This document shows, in pieces, positions 16,612 through 25,739 of a stretch of 43,135 bases of DNA. This DNA is from CAZUAQ01 sp964618455 (GTDB taxonomy: Bacteria; Planctomycetota; Phycisphaerae; UBA1845; PWPN01). The notes below the pieces were generated by a model, which was given only the letters and a program-made list of their open reading frames with translations, did no database searches and was not told the DNA's origin. Every line of letters begins with the position of its first letter. The stretch's first letter is position 1. A program made the position numbers and the translations under genes. The DNA lies in NCBI GenBank assembly GCA_964618455.1, contig CAZUAQ010000045.1, forward strand, positions 1-43,135, read 5' to 3'.

Positions 16612-18810
16612 ATGCATACCTCATTAGCAGAACTGGTGGAGAAGGGTGAACTCAAGACACTGGAGGATCGCTGGCTCGAGGCCATGGAGGACGACGATCG
16701 CCCGCGCCGCGACATGTTGTCGACGCTGAAGGCGTTGAAGCAGTCGGGCAAGGATGATCGCGCCCGTGACCTGGGGTGGACGTGGCTGGAGTCGGAGAAA
16801 GAGCGCGGCAACGTGACCGAAGCGCTGATCCTGACGCGCGAAATGATCCTGATTCTGGGCGACAATGAAGAACTTCGCCAGGAACTGATTCAACTCTACG
16901 AGCAGGCATACGCGGACCGTCCCGAACTGGCACGGCTGATGGAGGACTCGGGCCTGAAGGGGGGCAAGACCGCCCGGAGAGCGACGCGGACGCTGGACAT
17001 CTGTCTCAATCTGAAGGAGGGGGATCACCTGATCGCGCGCTCGGATGAGCACGCGGCGAAGGTGACGGAGATCGACAAGGACATCTGTGAATTCACGATC
17101 CAGACCAAGCGCGGCACGGACATCCTGGATGCCGACGCGCTCGCGCTGGCCTACGACCCGGTGGACGAGAACGACTTCCGGATCCTGTCGCAGTTTCGTC
17201 CCGGCGAGATCGGCGGACTGCTGGAATCGGACCCGGTGTCGATCGTGATCGGTGTGCTGAAGAGTCATCAAGGCCGGTTGGATCTCGACGAACTCGAGAA
17301 CGTGCTCGTTCCGAAGTTTCTCTCCGACGGCCAGTGGGCCAAGTGGTGGACCAAAGCGAGAACGCAGCTCAAACGATGCCCGAACGTCGTGATTGAAGGG
17401 CGCAATCCGGTCATCCTGACACACCATGAAGAGGAGAAAACACTCGAAGACGAGTTGCTTCCTCAGTGGCCGAAGGCCGATACGCCCGGTCAGCGTCTGT
17501 CGTTCATCGATACCTATTTCCGTGAGGCCAAGGCGCGCCAGGTTCAGCCGGATCTGAAGATGCTCCAGCGGTTGCTGCACGACCTGACGCAGCGCGTGAA
17601 AGCCACGATGGAAGGTTCGCGTGCCGAGGCGCTGACCGAAGCGCTCATCATTGATCGGCTTGCCGAGCACGCCGAGGATCTCGTCAAGGAAGGTAAACTC
17701 GCGCCCGAGGACTACGCCCGGAACATCCTTGCATCGGATCCGGATCTGCTGAAGCTGATTGCCTCGATCTCGGAGAACGCGCTCTATCTGCGGGCGTTGG
17801 ACGGCATCAAGACGGCCCGGCCCGACGACTGGTCGGCGCTGTACCTGGAGATTTTGCCCGTTGCCCCGGCCAACGCGTGCGAGCGGATCGCGAAGGCCCT
17901 GGTCCAGGCGGACCGGGAGTCGGATCTGCGGACATGCGTCAACGCCATCGTGGAAGACATCGATCGCAGTCTCGACGCGTTCTGCTGGCTGTGGAAAGGT
18001 TCGAGCGTGGAGGATCTCTGTCCGCTGACGCGCCGCGAGATGCTGCCCCGGATCCTGGACTACCTGGGTGAGTTGAATCTTGACGACCGGCAGCCGGCGG
18101 ACAAGGTGCGGCACGCCCGCCAGTTGATCCGCAACACGTTGAGCGCGGAGTCGTACAAGCCCTTCCGTCAGGTCATCGAAGAGATGGAGCCGGGCATGGC
18201 ATGGACGATTCAACGCACGGTGGATCGTCTCGACGGCATGGGGCAGACGGTCCAGATGCGTCTGCTCGCCATCATCCACGAGATTCATCCCCAGCGGATC
18301 ATCCGCAAGCAGGTGGACCCCTGGCAGGACGACTCGGTGATCTACGCCACGAGCCAGGGTCTCGACAAGCGGCAGGAAGAACTGAATCACCTGGTCAACG
18401 TCAAGATGAAGGAGAACGCCGAAGCCATCGGCGAAGCGGCCTCCCACGGCGACCTGAGCGAGAACTCCGAATACAAGTTCGCCCTGGAAGAGCGCGATCT
18501 TCTTCAAGCGCGGGCATCCAAGATTCAAAGCGAGATCAGCATTGCACGTATCGTCGGTCCCGAAGAGGTGGATACCGACAAAGTGGATTTCGGGACGCGG
18601 GCGCATCTGGTGGCGTCGGATGGATCGAACAGCAAGGCATTGGCGGTGCTTGGGCCCTTCGAATCGAGCATGGAAGAAGGCATCTATAACTACCGGGCGC
18701 CGCTGTGCAGCCGGATTCGCGGCCTCAAGGTCGGAGAGACGGTCACGCTCGACCTCGACGGGGTCGAGAGGGAGTACCGGGTCGAGCGGATCGAAAACGC
18801 GATTTCATAG
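16612..18810 (+). CDS. greA: Very long GreA: transcription elongation factor with a ~575-residue N-terminal extension
   Basis: 732 residues from ATG 16612. Only the C-terminal fifth is classical GreA: a coiled coil about 580-650 with the acidic tip GDLSEN (613-618) needed for RNA polymerase transcript cleavage, then the FKBP-like globular domain about 655-730 (GTRAHLVASD, NYRAPLCSRIRGLKVGETV). The N-terminal 575 residues are alpha-helical; an early part is TPR-like (residues 1-110), followed by a SH3-like strand region (130-190) and FRPGEIGGLLESDPVSIVIGVL at 195-216. Long GreA fusions of similar size are known from Chlamydiae and relatives. Cytosolic, acts on backtracked RNA polymerase. GTG at 16561 is an alternative start; neither has a clear ribosome binding site. 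Confidence 0.9.
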   Translation: MHTSLAELVEKGELKTLEDRWLEAMEDDDRPRRDMLSTLKALKQSGKDDRARDLGWTWLESEKERGNVTEALILTREMILILGDNEELRQELIQLYEQAYADRPELARLMEDSGLKGGKTARRATRTLDICLNLKEGDHLIARSDEHAAKVTEIDKDICEFTIQTKRGTDILDADALALAYDPVDENDFRILSQFRPGEIGGLLESDPVSIVIGVLKSHQGRLDLDELENVLVPKFLSDGQWAKWWTKARTQLKRCPNVVIEGRNPVILTHHEEEKTLEDELLPQWPKADTPGQRLSFIDTYFREAKARQVQPDLKMLQRLLHDLTQRVKATMEGSRAEALTEALIIDRLAEHAEDLVKEGKLAPEDYARNILASDPDLLKLIASISENALYLRALDGIKTARPDDWSALYLEILPVAPANACERIAKALVQADRESDLRTCVNAIVEDIDRSLDAFCWLWKGSSVEDLCPLTRREMLPRILDYLGELNLDDRQPADKVRHARQLIRNTLSAESYKPFRQVIEEMEPGMAWTIQRTVDRLDGMGQTVQMRLLAIIHEIHPQRIIRKQVDPWQDDSVIYATSQGLDKRQEELNHLVNVKMKENAEAIGEAASHGDLSENSEYKFALEERDLLQARASKIQSEISIARIVGPEEVDTDKVDFGTRAHLVASDGSNSKALAVLGPFESSMEEGIYNYRAPLCSRIRGLKVGETVTLDLDGVEREYRVERIENAIS

Positions 18811-18971
18811 AATCATCCCGCAAGTCACATCGAGGGGATGAGGCGCGTGCGGTTCGCTCGGGTATGAGGTGAGGCCGAGGGGCGACCGTACGCTGACAGT
18901 CAGGGATGCAGGGGTGTCCGACGCCACCTGTGAACAGTCCATGTCCATCGGTGGATCTGTGAGAGTTGCCC

Positions 18972-21830
18972 ATGAGTGATTTGAGATACCGCAGGGGGGG
19001 CATCTGGGTCGTAGCGTGTCTCCTCGTGGGGATGGGGAGCAGTCACGGCACCGGGGCGCCTTCCCTGGACGGTTTCTTGGATGACGAGTTCTGGCACGAT
19101 TCGGCACGCATGTGGCACGTGACCTCCGAATCGCATCCGGACCACCATGCCCTCTTCTATCTGGGATTTGACCAGGAATTCCTGTATATTGCCGCCGACG
19201 TGACCGATCGCAACGTTCTGGCGGTGCGGAGCGGCCGGGGCGAAGCGCTCGACTTCGATGACGCCGTCACGGTGCTGCTGGACTTCAGCACGGATCCCGC
19301 CGAGAAGGATCCGTCGCTGACGCGCGAGTACGCCTTCGGGGCCGGTGGCGGCGTGAACTGGACGCACACGGTTGAAGTCAACGGCGAGCCGTTCGATCCG
19401 ACGCGCGTGTCGGCGATTACGCCGAAGTCCGGCCTCCGCAGCGCGTTCGGCTTCAAGCCGGGGACGACGCCGAACGCCTCCGGCGACGAGGACGAGGGAT
19501 ACATCATCGAGGCGGCCATTCCCTGGGATGAATTGCCGTGGACGCCGCCCATCCTTCCCATAAAGCATCTTGGCGTGAACTTCGTGGCCAGTTCGCCGCC
19601 TCGGCGTGGCGTGGCGGATCCGCATCCGTTGACGTCCACGCCCGGTCTGACGCCGGTCGACATGCGGGACGCGCAACTGTGGGAGCGCATCGGGTTGAGT
19701 TGGTCGGCCCCGTTCCGACGGCGCGGGTTGGCGCTGGATTGGCCGGGATCGGAGCCTGATTCGGAACGGATCGATCGAGCAAGTTGGAGTGCGCGTCTCG
19801 CGGACATGGCGGATCATCAGTTCAACCGCCTGCTGCTCCTTCCGGACAGGTCGGAACTCTCGCGGCAGTCGCTTCGCGATCTCGAATGGCTGGCGAGAGC
19901 GGCTTCGAGATCCAACATCGAAGTGTTCGTCATGGTTGAGCGACCGGGCGGCGACGCCCACGTTTCCCTGCGCGACAATCTGGACCACCTGAATCGGCAG
20001 GCGCCTTCGCTGACCGGGGCGGCCTGCCGAATCGGACGGGGCGGATGGCTGGTTGAAGAACTCATGTCGGACTTCGCCAAGGAAACCGGCGCCGAGGAGA
20101 TGCTGCCGCTGATCGGTTGGGTGCGCGATGTTCCGGTGGATCGCATTCGAACCCTGCGTGAAACGATTCCGGGGCTGGAGATCCTGCTGGATGTGCAAGG
20201 GCAAGGTCTCTGGACCAAGCCGATCGTGGATCCGGAAGTCGTGCAGTACGCATCCGGCATGTCGGCGGGACCGAGGACGGACGGCATCTCCTGGAGTCCT
20301 GCCGTCATCGGTGGGCCGACCGCCGCGTACGCGCATCTGACATGGTGTCACCCGGAATGGATGTGGACGATGACCGGGCAGGTCCGCCGGTACGGTCTGG
20401 CGGGGATGTATCTCCGCGTGAAGGAAGGGGAAACGTCCTGGCTGCTGGAGGAGGTCTTCGGAGCTTACGCCGTCCATACCGGCAAGACGTACAATCCGCA
20501 GCGGTGGGTACGGCGATTGGAGGAAGTGTATGGGACCGGGGCGTACTCGGGGCAGCTTCTGGAAGCGTGGGAGCATGCCTCGTCGATCATGCCGACGTTG
20601 CTGCACCTGGTCAGCGGTGACGCGGATCGCTTCGCGCCGCAGATGGGATTGCTTCTGGCGGATTATGTCAGTCTGCCGACGGTGTCGGAGTTTCTGGACC
20701 GTCGACGCATCGAATCCACGGGCTCGCCCTGGCATTGGCCTCGTCCGGGCTACGGCTCGCCGATCGCCAGCATTTGGGAGGACGTGAATCGCGCGGGGCA
20801 TCGCTCGGCCGAACGCCCGGGCAATCTGACGAACGACATCGGCCGACATGTCGATGCCATCCGGGTCCTGATGCGGAATCTGCGGAATCATCCTCCCGCC
20901 AACTCGGATCAGGCGGCCCGGCTCGAACGCCTGCTGGACCGCATCGAATTCACGGCGTCGCTGGGGCGGCATTATCACCACAAGCTCCGCGCTGCCATCG
21001 GGTGGGAGCGGGCGGTGAGCGGCCGGGAGAACCTGCTGAATTGCATTCGTGGGTTGCGCGAATCACTGGAGGCGTGGGAGGATGCCGTTCCTCTCGCTGA
21101 GAAGTTCGCGCCCGCAGAGGTGGCGTTCGAGCAGATACGAAACGTCAACGTCCCGCCCTGGACCCCCGATCAGATCGACCAAAGCTACACGTCGGTCAGC
21201 GGTCACTGGCGCGACCAGTTGAGACGCTTCGAGCGTGAACTCGATCTCGTGCAGGCCATGTCGCGTACGCCGGGGTCATTGCCGCTCTGGGATGCGGTGG
21301 ATGCAGTCGCTTTTGACGAATTGAGGGTGATGCAGACTTTCGGATTCGAAGAGCCCGGTGATGATCGCTATATGCTGGGGGCCGTGGGCGGTCTCACACG
21401 TGATCCGGACCTGTCCATCGTGGAAGAGGCATCTCTTCTCGCCGATGCCGGCGATTTGAGCGAAGGGTGGCACGTGGCCTGGGAGACGGTGCCGGAGCAC
21501 TGTCCGCTCGGCGCGGGCCGTTCGTTTCAGGTCTCGATCATCTATCGCGTGGTGGAGCCTGCCGCGGGCGATGAGCCTTCCATCATGGTCGGGCTTCGCG
21601 AGAGCCCGCGGCGCAGAACATCCTCACGTCTGGAGCCGGCCGAGATCCACGCGGAACACCCGGCCTGGCAGGCCCCGCGCGATCATCGCGGCTCGCGGAT
21701 CGTCCGCATCCCGCCAATGGAGACCGAGACGTACCGGCTGGTGATCGGTGTGCGTGCGGGAGCGTCGATCATCGTCGACCACATCGCCATATATGCCCAC
21801 GAGCGTTTCGTGCCTGTCTCCGGGGACTGA
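18972..21830 (+). CDS. Secreted protein with an N-terminal CBM9-like domain, possible glycan-active enzyme
   Basis: 952 residues. Signal peptide within 1-29 (WVVACLLVGMGSSHGTGA). The first domain (about 30-240) opens with SLDGFLDDEFWHDSA and has DFDDAVTVLLDF and EAAIPWDELP, the pattern of CBM9-type carbohydrate-binding domains. The middle (about 260-560) reads like a long alternating alpha/beta region and could be a TIM-barrel hydrolase; I see no catalytic signature I trust. A helical segment (600-760) and a beta-rich C-terminal domain follow. The next gene, 127 bases downstream, encodes a GxGYxYP putative hydrolase. The two may form a glycan-degradation pair. ATG is preferred over the TTG six bases earlier. 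Confidence 0.75.
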   Translation: MSDLRYRRGGIWVVACLLVGMGSSHGTGAPSLDGFLDDEFWHDSARMWHVTSESHPDHHALFYLGFDQEFLYIAADVTDRNVLAVRSGRGEALDFDDAVTVLLDFSTDPAEKDPSLTREYAFGAGGGVNWTHTVEVNGEPFDPTRVSAITPKSGLRSAFGFKPGTTPNASGDEDEGYIIEAAIPWDELPWTPPILPIKHLGVNFVASSPPRRGVADPHPLTSTPGLTPVDMRDAQLWERIGLSWSAPFRRRGLALDWPGSEPDSERIDRASWSARLADMADHQFNRLLLLPDRSELSRQSLRDLEWLARAASRSNIEVFVMVERPGGDAHVSLRDNLDHLNRQAPSLTGAACRIGRGGWLVEELMSDFAKETGAEEMLPLIGWVRDVPVDRIRTLRETIPGLEILLDVQGQGLWTKPIVDPEVVQYASGMSAGPRTDGISWSPAVIGGPTAAYAHLTWCHPEWMWTMTGQVRRYGLAGMYLRVKEGETSWLLEEVFGAYAVHTGKTYNPQRWVRRLEEVYGTGAYSGQLLEAWEHASSIMPTLLHLVSGDADRFAPQMGLLLADYVSLPTVSEFLDRRRIESTGSPWHWPRPGYGSPIASIWEDVNRAGHRSAERPGNLTNDIGRHVDAIRVLMRNLRNHPPANSDQAARLERLLDRIEFTASLGRHYHHKLRAAIGWERAVSGRENLLNCIRGLRESLEAWEDAVPLAEKFAPAEVAFEQIRNVNVPPWTPDQIDQSYTSVSGHWRDQLRRFERELDLVQAMSRTPGSLPLWDAVDAVAFDELRVMQTFGFEEPGDDRYMLGAVGGLTRDPDLSIVEEASLLADAGDLSEGWHVAWETVPEHCPLGAGRSFQVSIIYRVVEPAAGDEPSIMVGLRESPRRRTSSRLEPAEIHAEHPAWQAPRDHRGSRIVRIPPMETETYRLVIGVRAGASIIVDHIAIYAHERFVPVSGD

Positions 21831-21957
21831 GCGGCAACGCAAACCGGCAACCATCGACCTCATTTGACATCGTTCGACCGCCGCCGATACTGGCGAGCCA
21901 CGACACGCTGCGCAGCGTGCGCGACATCGATGACACTCCGAGTGGGAAGGTATTGAC

Positions 21958-23634
21958 GTGAGCGAAAAGCAGCAGGCGGTGTGGTTCAACCTGGATGCGC
22001 TGATCGATCCTTCGATCACGGGCGGACGCGTGAAGTCGTACAAGGAAGGTCAGCCGCGCGAGTCGCAAGGGCACCTGGCGATGGAGGACAACGGCTGGAA
22101 GAACCAGTGCATGATGTTCGCACTGCAGGGCCTGGCCAACCGGGAAGCGCCGCGCCTGATGTACGATACGCAATTCTGGAACTGGAAGCCGGCCGATGTC
22201 ACCTGGCGCGATTACTACGCCGAGCACAAAGAGATCGCCTTCGAGACGCTGGACGACATGGAAACAGTGATCGACCGGTTTCGCGATGTCTTCAAGGGAT
22301 TGGTGATTCACGATCCCGACGTCGAGCAATCGCTTTACGTCGCGTTGACCCTGGCAGGGCTGGAAAACCTGCTTCCGGTCAAGCCGGACGTGGCGGAGCG
22401 TTTGACGTCGCGCTATCCCGATCTGAAGGTCGCGCACGATCTCGTCGGCCGGTGGAACGATGAGTTCACGCCGCTGGACTGGAGCATCGAGGAGTTGATC
22501 CCGCGCTGCCGGCCCGGCATGGTGCTCAGCATGGACAATCTCTGGACGGGAATGTGCCATCACACTGTGGACCTGGCGGTGGCGCGGAAGGCGTACGTCT
22601 TTCGCTGCAGCACGCACCCGGAGTATGAGGAACCCCGCAAACGCATCTGGCGGATCCACAGCGCGGTCGGACCGAACTGTGGGATCTTCGGCTGGGGCGA
22701 GCCGGAGGACAAATACTGCGAGATGGCGTCGCTGAACAGTAACTACATCATGTGCACCGAAGCGCCGAACCTGAGCTTCCACGCGCAGGTCAAGGCGGAT
22801 CCATCCGTCCGTTTCACGCAGAAGTCGCATGTCGACAAGAGCGCGCTGAGCCTGGAGGAAGACAGGTACTACGTATCATTCCTGACGACCGAAGGCGATG
22901 CGACGAAGATTCACATGGCGTTCCAGGGCGGCGCGTGGCACGACGAGAACCGCGGAAAGGTGCCGGTCAACTGGGGGTTCCAGCCGCGATTGCTCGATCT
23001 TGCACCGGCGATGGCGGAGTTCTATTACACCACCATGACCGACAACGACTACTTCTTCTGCGGGTGCAGCGGGGCGGGGTACACCTATCCGAACCTGATG
23101 CCCGAGCCGGACGAGTTCTTTCGGACGACGAACGAAGCGATGAAGAAGGCGGATCTCCAGGTCCTGGATTGCTGGGTACACTTCGCGCGGCCGACGTACG
23201 AGTATTACGCGAAGAAGGCGGAGGCGGTGGAGGCATTCGTCATGCCGGCGGGACCGGGACAGGTGAAGATGACTGAGGCAGGGACGCCGGTGCTTCTGCG
23301 ATACAGCGGACTGAATTACTTCCCGAACGAGAAGACGCCGGAGGACATGGCCGAGGCGATCCGAGACGCCGCCGCCACGAACCTCCACAAGCCCGCGTTC
23401 ATCACCGTGTTCGCCGTCCCCGACGCCAATGACAATGAGTCGGCCCAGGGCGGGTTTTCTCCCTCGGACTACGTCAAGGTGAAGGAACTGCTCGGCGAGG
23501 AGTACAAGGTGGTCACGCTGGAGGAGATGGCCTGGGCGGCCAAGGCCTTCGCCGAAAAGCATCCGGACCGGGTCAACACACCGATGGGCCGTGATCGCCA
23601 GGCGACGGTGGGCGTCAATGTCGTCGACGAGTGA
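21958..23634 (+). CDS. GxGYxYP family putative glycoside hydrolase
   Basis: 558 residues from GTG 21958 with GGAAGG seven bases upstream. The name-giving motif is present as GAGYTYP (372-378), preceded by a two-lobed N-terminal region (NLDALIDPSITGG, QGLANREAPRLMYD) as in the GxGYxYP_N/_C architecture. The family is predicted to act on glycans; the reaction is not established. Unlike many relatives and the upstream CBM9-like gene, it has no signal peptide, so the product appears cytosolic unless the start is further upstream. Its end is followed 79 bases later by the start of the divergent-oriented metal importer's regulator gene. Confidence 0.85.
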   Translation: MSEKQQAVWFNLDALIDPSITGGRVKSYKEGQPRESQGHLAMEDNGWKNQCMMFALQGLANREAPRLMYDTQFWNWKPADVTWRDYYAEHKEIAFETLDDMETVIDRFRDVFKGLVIHDPDVEQSLYVALTLAGLENLLPVKPDVAERLTSRYPDLKVAHDLVGRWNDEFTPLDWSIEELIPRCRPGMVLSMDNLWTGMCHHTVDLAVARKAYVFRCSTHPEYEEPRKRIWRIHSAVGPNCGIFGWGEPEDKYCEMASLNSNYIMCTEAPNLSFHAQVKADPSVRFTQKSHVDKSALSLEEDRYYVSFLTTEGDATKIHMAFQGGAWHDENRGKVPVNWGFQPRLLDLAPAMAEFYYTTMTDNDYFFCGCSGAGYTYPNLMPEPDEFFRTTNEAMKKADLQVLDCWVHFARPTYEYYAKKAEAVEAFVMPAGPGQVKMTEAGTPVLLRYSGLNYFPNEKTPEDMAEAIRDAAATNLHKPAFITVFAVPDANDNESAQGGFSPSDYVKVKELLGEEYKVVTLEEMAWAAKAFAEKHPDRVNTPMGRDRQATVGVNVVDE

Positions 23635-23674
23635 CGCACGTGCTTGCATGGCAGTTGCCCCGGCCTCGGGATTT

Positions 23675-23699
23675 CGCGAGAATGAGCGTATTCTTCGCG
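23675..23699 (+). promoter_or_regulatory. Inverted repeat in front of the DtxR/MntR regulator gene
   Basis: CGCGAGAAT (23675-23683) and ATTCTTCGCG (23690-23699) are near-perfect inverted arms with six bases between. They end 14 bases before the regulator's ATG and overlap its GGGAG. It may be an autoregulatory site or an RNA hairpin over the ribosome binding site. It does not match the operator of the importer operon (29259-29276). Confidence 0.35.
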
Positions 23700-23713
23700 G
23701 GAGACTCCTTCGC

Positions 23714-24385
23714 ATGCCGAGCCGTTCCATCGAGGACTACATCAAAACGATCCACCGGCTGGAGGCGCAGCACGAGCGCGCCACTACGCAGCAGATCGCC
23801 GATCAACTGGGCGTGCGGATGGCCTCGGTCACGGGGATGGTCAAGCATCTGGCGGCCGAAGGCTACGTCGATCATCAGCCGTATCGGGGAGCGGTACTCA
23901 CGGAAAAGGGGCGCGGCACCGCCATCGAACTCATCCGGAGGCATCGGCTGATCGAACTCTTTCTCGTGGAAACGCTGGGGTTCTCATGGGATGAGGTCGA
24001 TGAGGATGCCGAAGTTCTCGAACACGTCGTCAGCGAAAAGCTCATCGAGAAAATCGACGCCCATCTCGGTCACCCGCGGTTTGATCCTCACGGCGCGCCG
24101 ATCCCCCGAAAAGACGGCGTGCTGCCTCCGTCGCGGGGTGTGACGCTCTGCGATCTCGACGAAGGGCAGGAGGCGCTGGTGACGGAAGTCTCGGATCGGG
24201 ATCCCGAGTTCCTGCGTTACCTGACGAGCCTGGACATCGAAATCGGAAGTCGGTTGCGCATCCTGGAACGCGCGCCGTATCAGGGGCCCATCACGCTCCA
24301 ACTCGATACCCGAACCATCGCCATCGGGCGCGACGCCGCTCAGCGCATCCGCGTGACGAGCGATCGTTCATCCGCGTCTGAGTGA
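23714..24385 (+). CDS. DtxR/MntR-family metal-dependent transcriptional repressor with FeoA-like domain
   Basis: 223 residues from ATG 23714 (GGGAG ten bases upstream). Winged helix 1-75 (RSIEDYIKTIHRLE, QQIADQLGVRMASVTGMVKHL), metal-binding dimerisation domain 76-135, SH3/FeoA-like C-terminal domain about 145-215. Using MntR numbering as guide, Asp8, His77, Glu100, Glu103 and His104 are in place. The MntR Glu11 position is Lys, as in many DtxR/IdeR-like members, so Mn versus Fe sensing is undecided. It lies convergently beside the importer operon (stop codons seven bases apart) and is the obvious repressor for the palindrome at 29259-29276. Confidence 0.92.
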   Translation: MPSRSIEDYIKTIHRLEAQHERATTQQIADQLGVRMASVTGMVKHLAAEGYVDHQPYRGAVLTEKGRGTAIELIRRHRLIELFLVETLGFSWDEVDEDAEVLEHVVSEKLIEKIDAHLGHPRFDPHGAPIPRKDGVLPPSRGVTLCDLDEGQEALVTEVSDRDPEFLRYLTSLDIEIGSRLRILERAPYQGPITLQLDTRTIAIGRDAAQRIRVTSDRSSASE

Positions 24386-24392
24386 GATTCAT

Positions 24393-25739
24393 TCATGCTC
24401 CACGGTGTGGATCATCGTCGAGAGGGATGCGCTCGCCGTGCGGATCTTCGTCGTAGTCGCGAAGATCGCGCATCAACGCGTCGGCCATCGGCTTGGAGAT
24501 GTAATGCTCGACGCGGTCGGCCGGGGCGTGAACGTGATCCGGCGGTATGTTCAGGCGTGTGGCGAGGAAGGTTTCCCAGAGGCGGTGGCCGCGCACAAGG
24601 CGGCGCGCTTCCTCGCGGCTCTGCTCGGTCAGATGGTAGCCCGGTCCCTCACGTCGGATCATGCCCTGGTGGCGGAGTGAGGCGATGGCCAACCGGCTGA
24701 CGAGTGGCCCGATGCCGAAGACGTCGTGCAGGAGCCGGCTCAGCGAGCGGTCCCACCGTTGATAACCCACGTCCTCGAGCCGCCACAGAAGACTGAGCAC
24801 GTCTTCGCGCGCGATCTGCAGCGAGAGTTGAAGCCGGCGGAAAATGCGGACGAACACGCCGTGTCGCGGCGCCACGCATAACGCACCGACGAAGAGCAAG
24901 CCCGCCACGACGGCCATTCCCCCGGAACTGCGAGTGTCCTCATATCCGAACCACGAGGGTACGATGATCGCAGCGACATGCCCGAGCGCTGCCGTGAAAA
25001 CCGCGAACACGAGGCTCACAAGAATCATCATCGAGAGACGATCGGTGAGCAGATGCGCGGCCGCGGCGGGCACAATCAGCATTGCCACGACGAGGATGCT
25101 GCCGACGCTTTCGAACGACGCCACCGTCGTGATCGCTACCAACGTCATGAGCACGTAGTGCATCACCCGCGCGGGGATGCCCTGTGTCGTGGCGAGACTG
25201 GGGTCGAAGGACGTGATCTTCAGTTCCTTGAAGAACAGCAGCACAAACACGAGGTTCATCACGAACACGGCGGCCAGGACCAGGGCGGCCCGTGGGATCT
25301 CGAATGAACCCCATTGCACGGTATCGAGCGGAGTCAATTCGATGGCACCGTAAAGCACGCAGCCCGGATCGAGATCGATGTGATCGGCCCATTGCCGGAT
25401 GAGCAGCAGTCCGAGAGCGAAGAGCCCGGTGAAGACGACGCCCATGGCGGCGCTTTCCTCCACTTGACCGAGCTTGCGGATCCACTCCGTGAAGAGGGCG
25501 GTCAGCACGCCGACAATGGCAGCGCCGATGAACATGGGGAGGCTGGCGTGACTGCCGGTCAGCAGGAAGGCGACCACCAGGCCCGGCAGTACGGCGTGAC
25601 TGATCGCGTCACCCATCATGCTCATCTTGCGAAGGACCAGGAAGTTTCCCAGCAGGGCGCACGCCCCGGCACACAGCGCCCCGATCACGACGATCCACGT
25701 GTCGAACGGCATCCAGATGAAATCCGCCGGCAGCATCAT
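24393..25739 (-). CDS. Mn/Fe ABC importer permease 2 fused to a DtxR-like metal-sensor module
   Basis: 448 residues. Membrane part (about 12-300) is an ABC-3 (MntB/ZnuB) permease: KMSMMGDAISHAVLPGL is the family's conserved loop. Beyond it the protein continues with a winged-helix segment (about 308-375; REDVLSLLWRLED aligns with DtxR helix 1, GYHLTEQSREEA with the wing) and a dimerisation domain (380-440) with RGHRLWETFL, DRVEHYI and DPHGERIP. His385, Glu411 and His412 match metal-binding positions of the stand-alone regulator; the third is Asp408. It ends where the SH3 domain would start. This is the last gene of the operon. Its start ATG overlaps the previous permease's stop by four bases. 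Confidence 0.9.
   Translation of the reverse strand: MMLPADFIWMPFDTWIVVIGALCAGACALLGNFLVLRKMSMMGDAISHAVLPGLVVAFLLTGSHASLPMFIGAAIVGVLTALFTEWIRKLGQVEESAAMGVVFTGLFALGLLLIRQWADHIDLDPGCVLYGAIELTPLDTVQWGSFEIPRAALVLAAVFVMNLVFVLLFFKELKITSFDPSLATTQGIPARVMHYVLMTLVAITTVASFESVGSILVVAMLIVPAAAAHLLTDRLSMMILVSLVFAVFTAALGHVAAIIVPSWFGYEDTRSSGGMAVVAGLLFVGALCVAPRHGVFVRIFRRLQLSLQIAREDVLSLLWRLEDVGYQRWDRSLSRLLHDVFGIGPLVSRLAIASLRHQGMIRREGPGYHLTEQSREEARRLVRGHRLWETFLATRLNIPPDHVHAPADRVEHYISKPMADALMRDLRDYDEDPHGERIPLDDDPHRGA

Noticed and set aside
16624..18606. 660-codon ORF opposite the long greA gene
   Set aside because: It is the antisense shadow of a high-GC coding region; the plus-strand frame has clear GreA motifs.
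18900..20981. 693-codon ORF on the minus strand
   Set aside because: Antisense shadow of the CBM9-like gene, Arg/His/Pro-rich without domain order.
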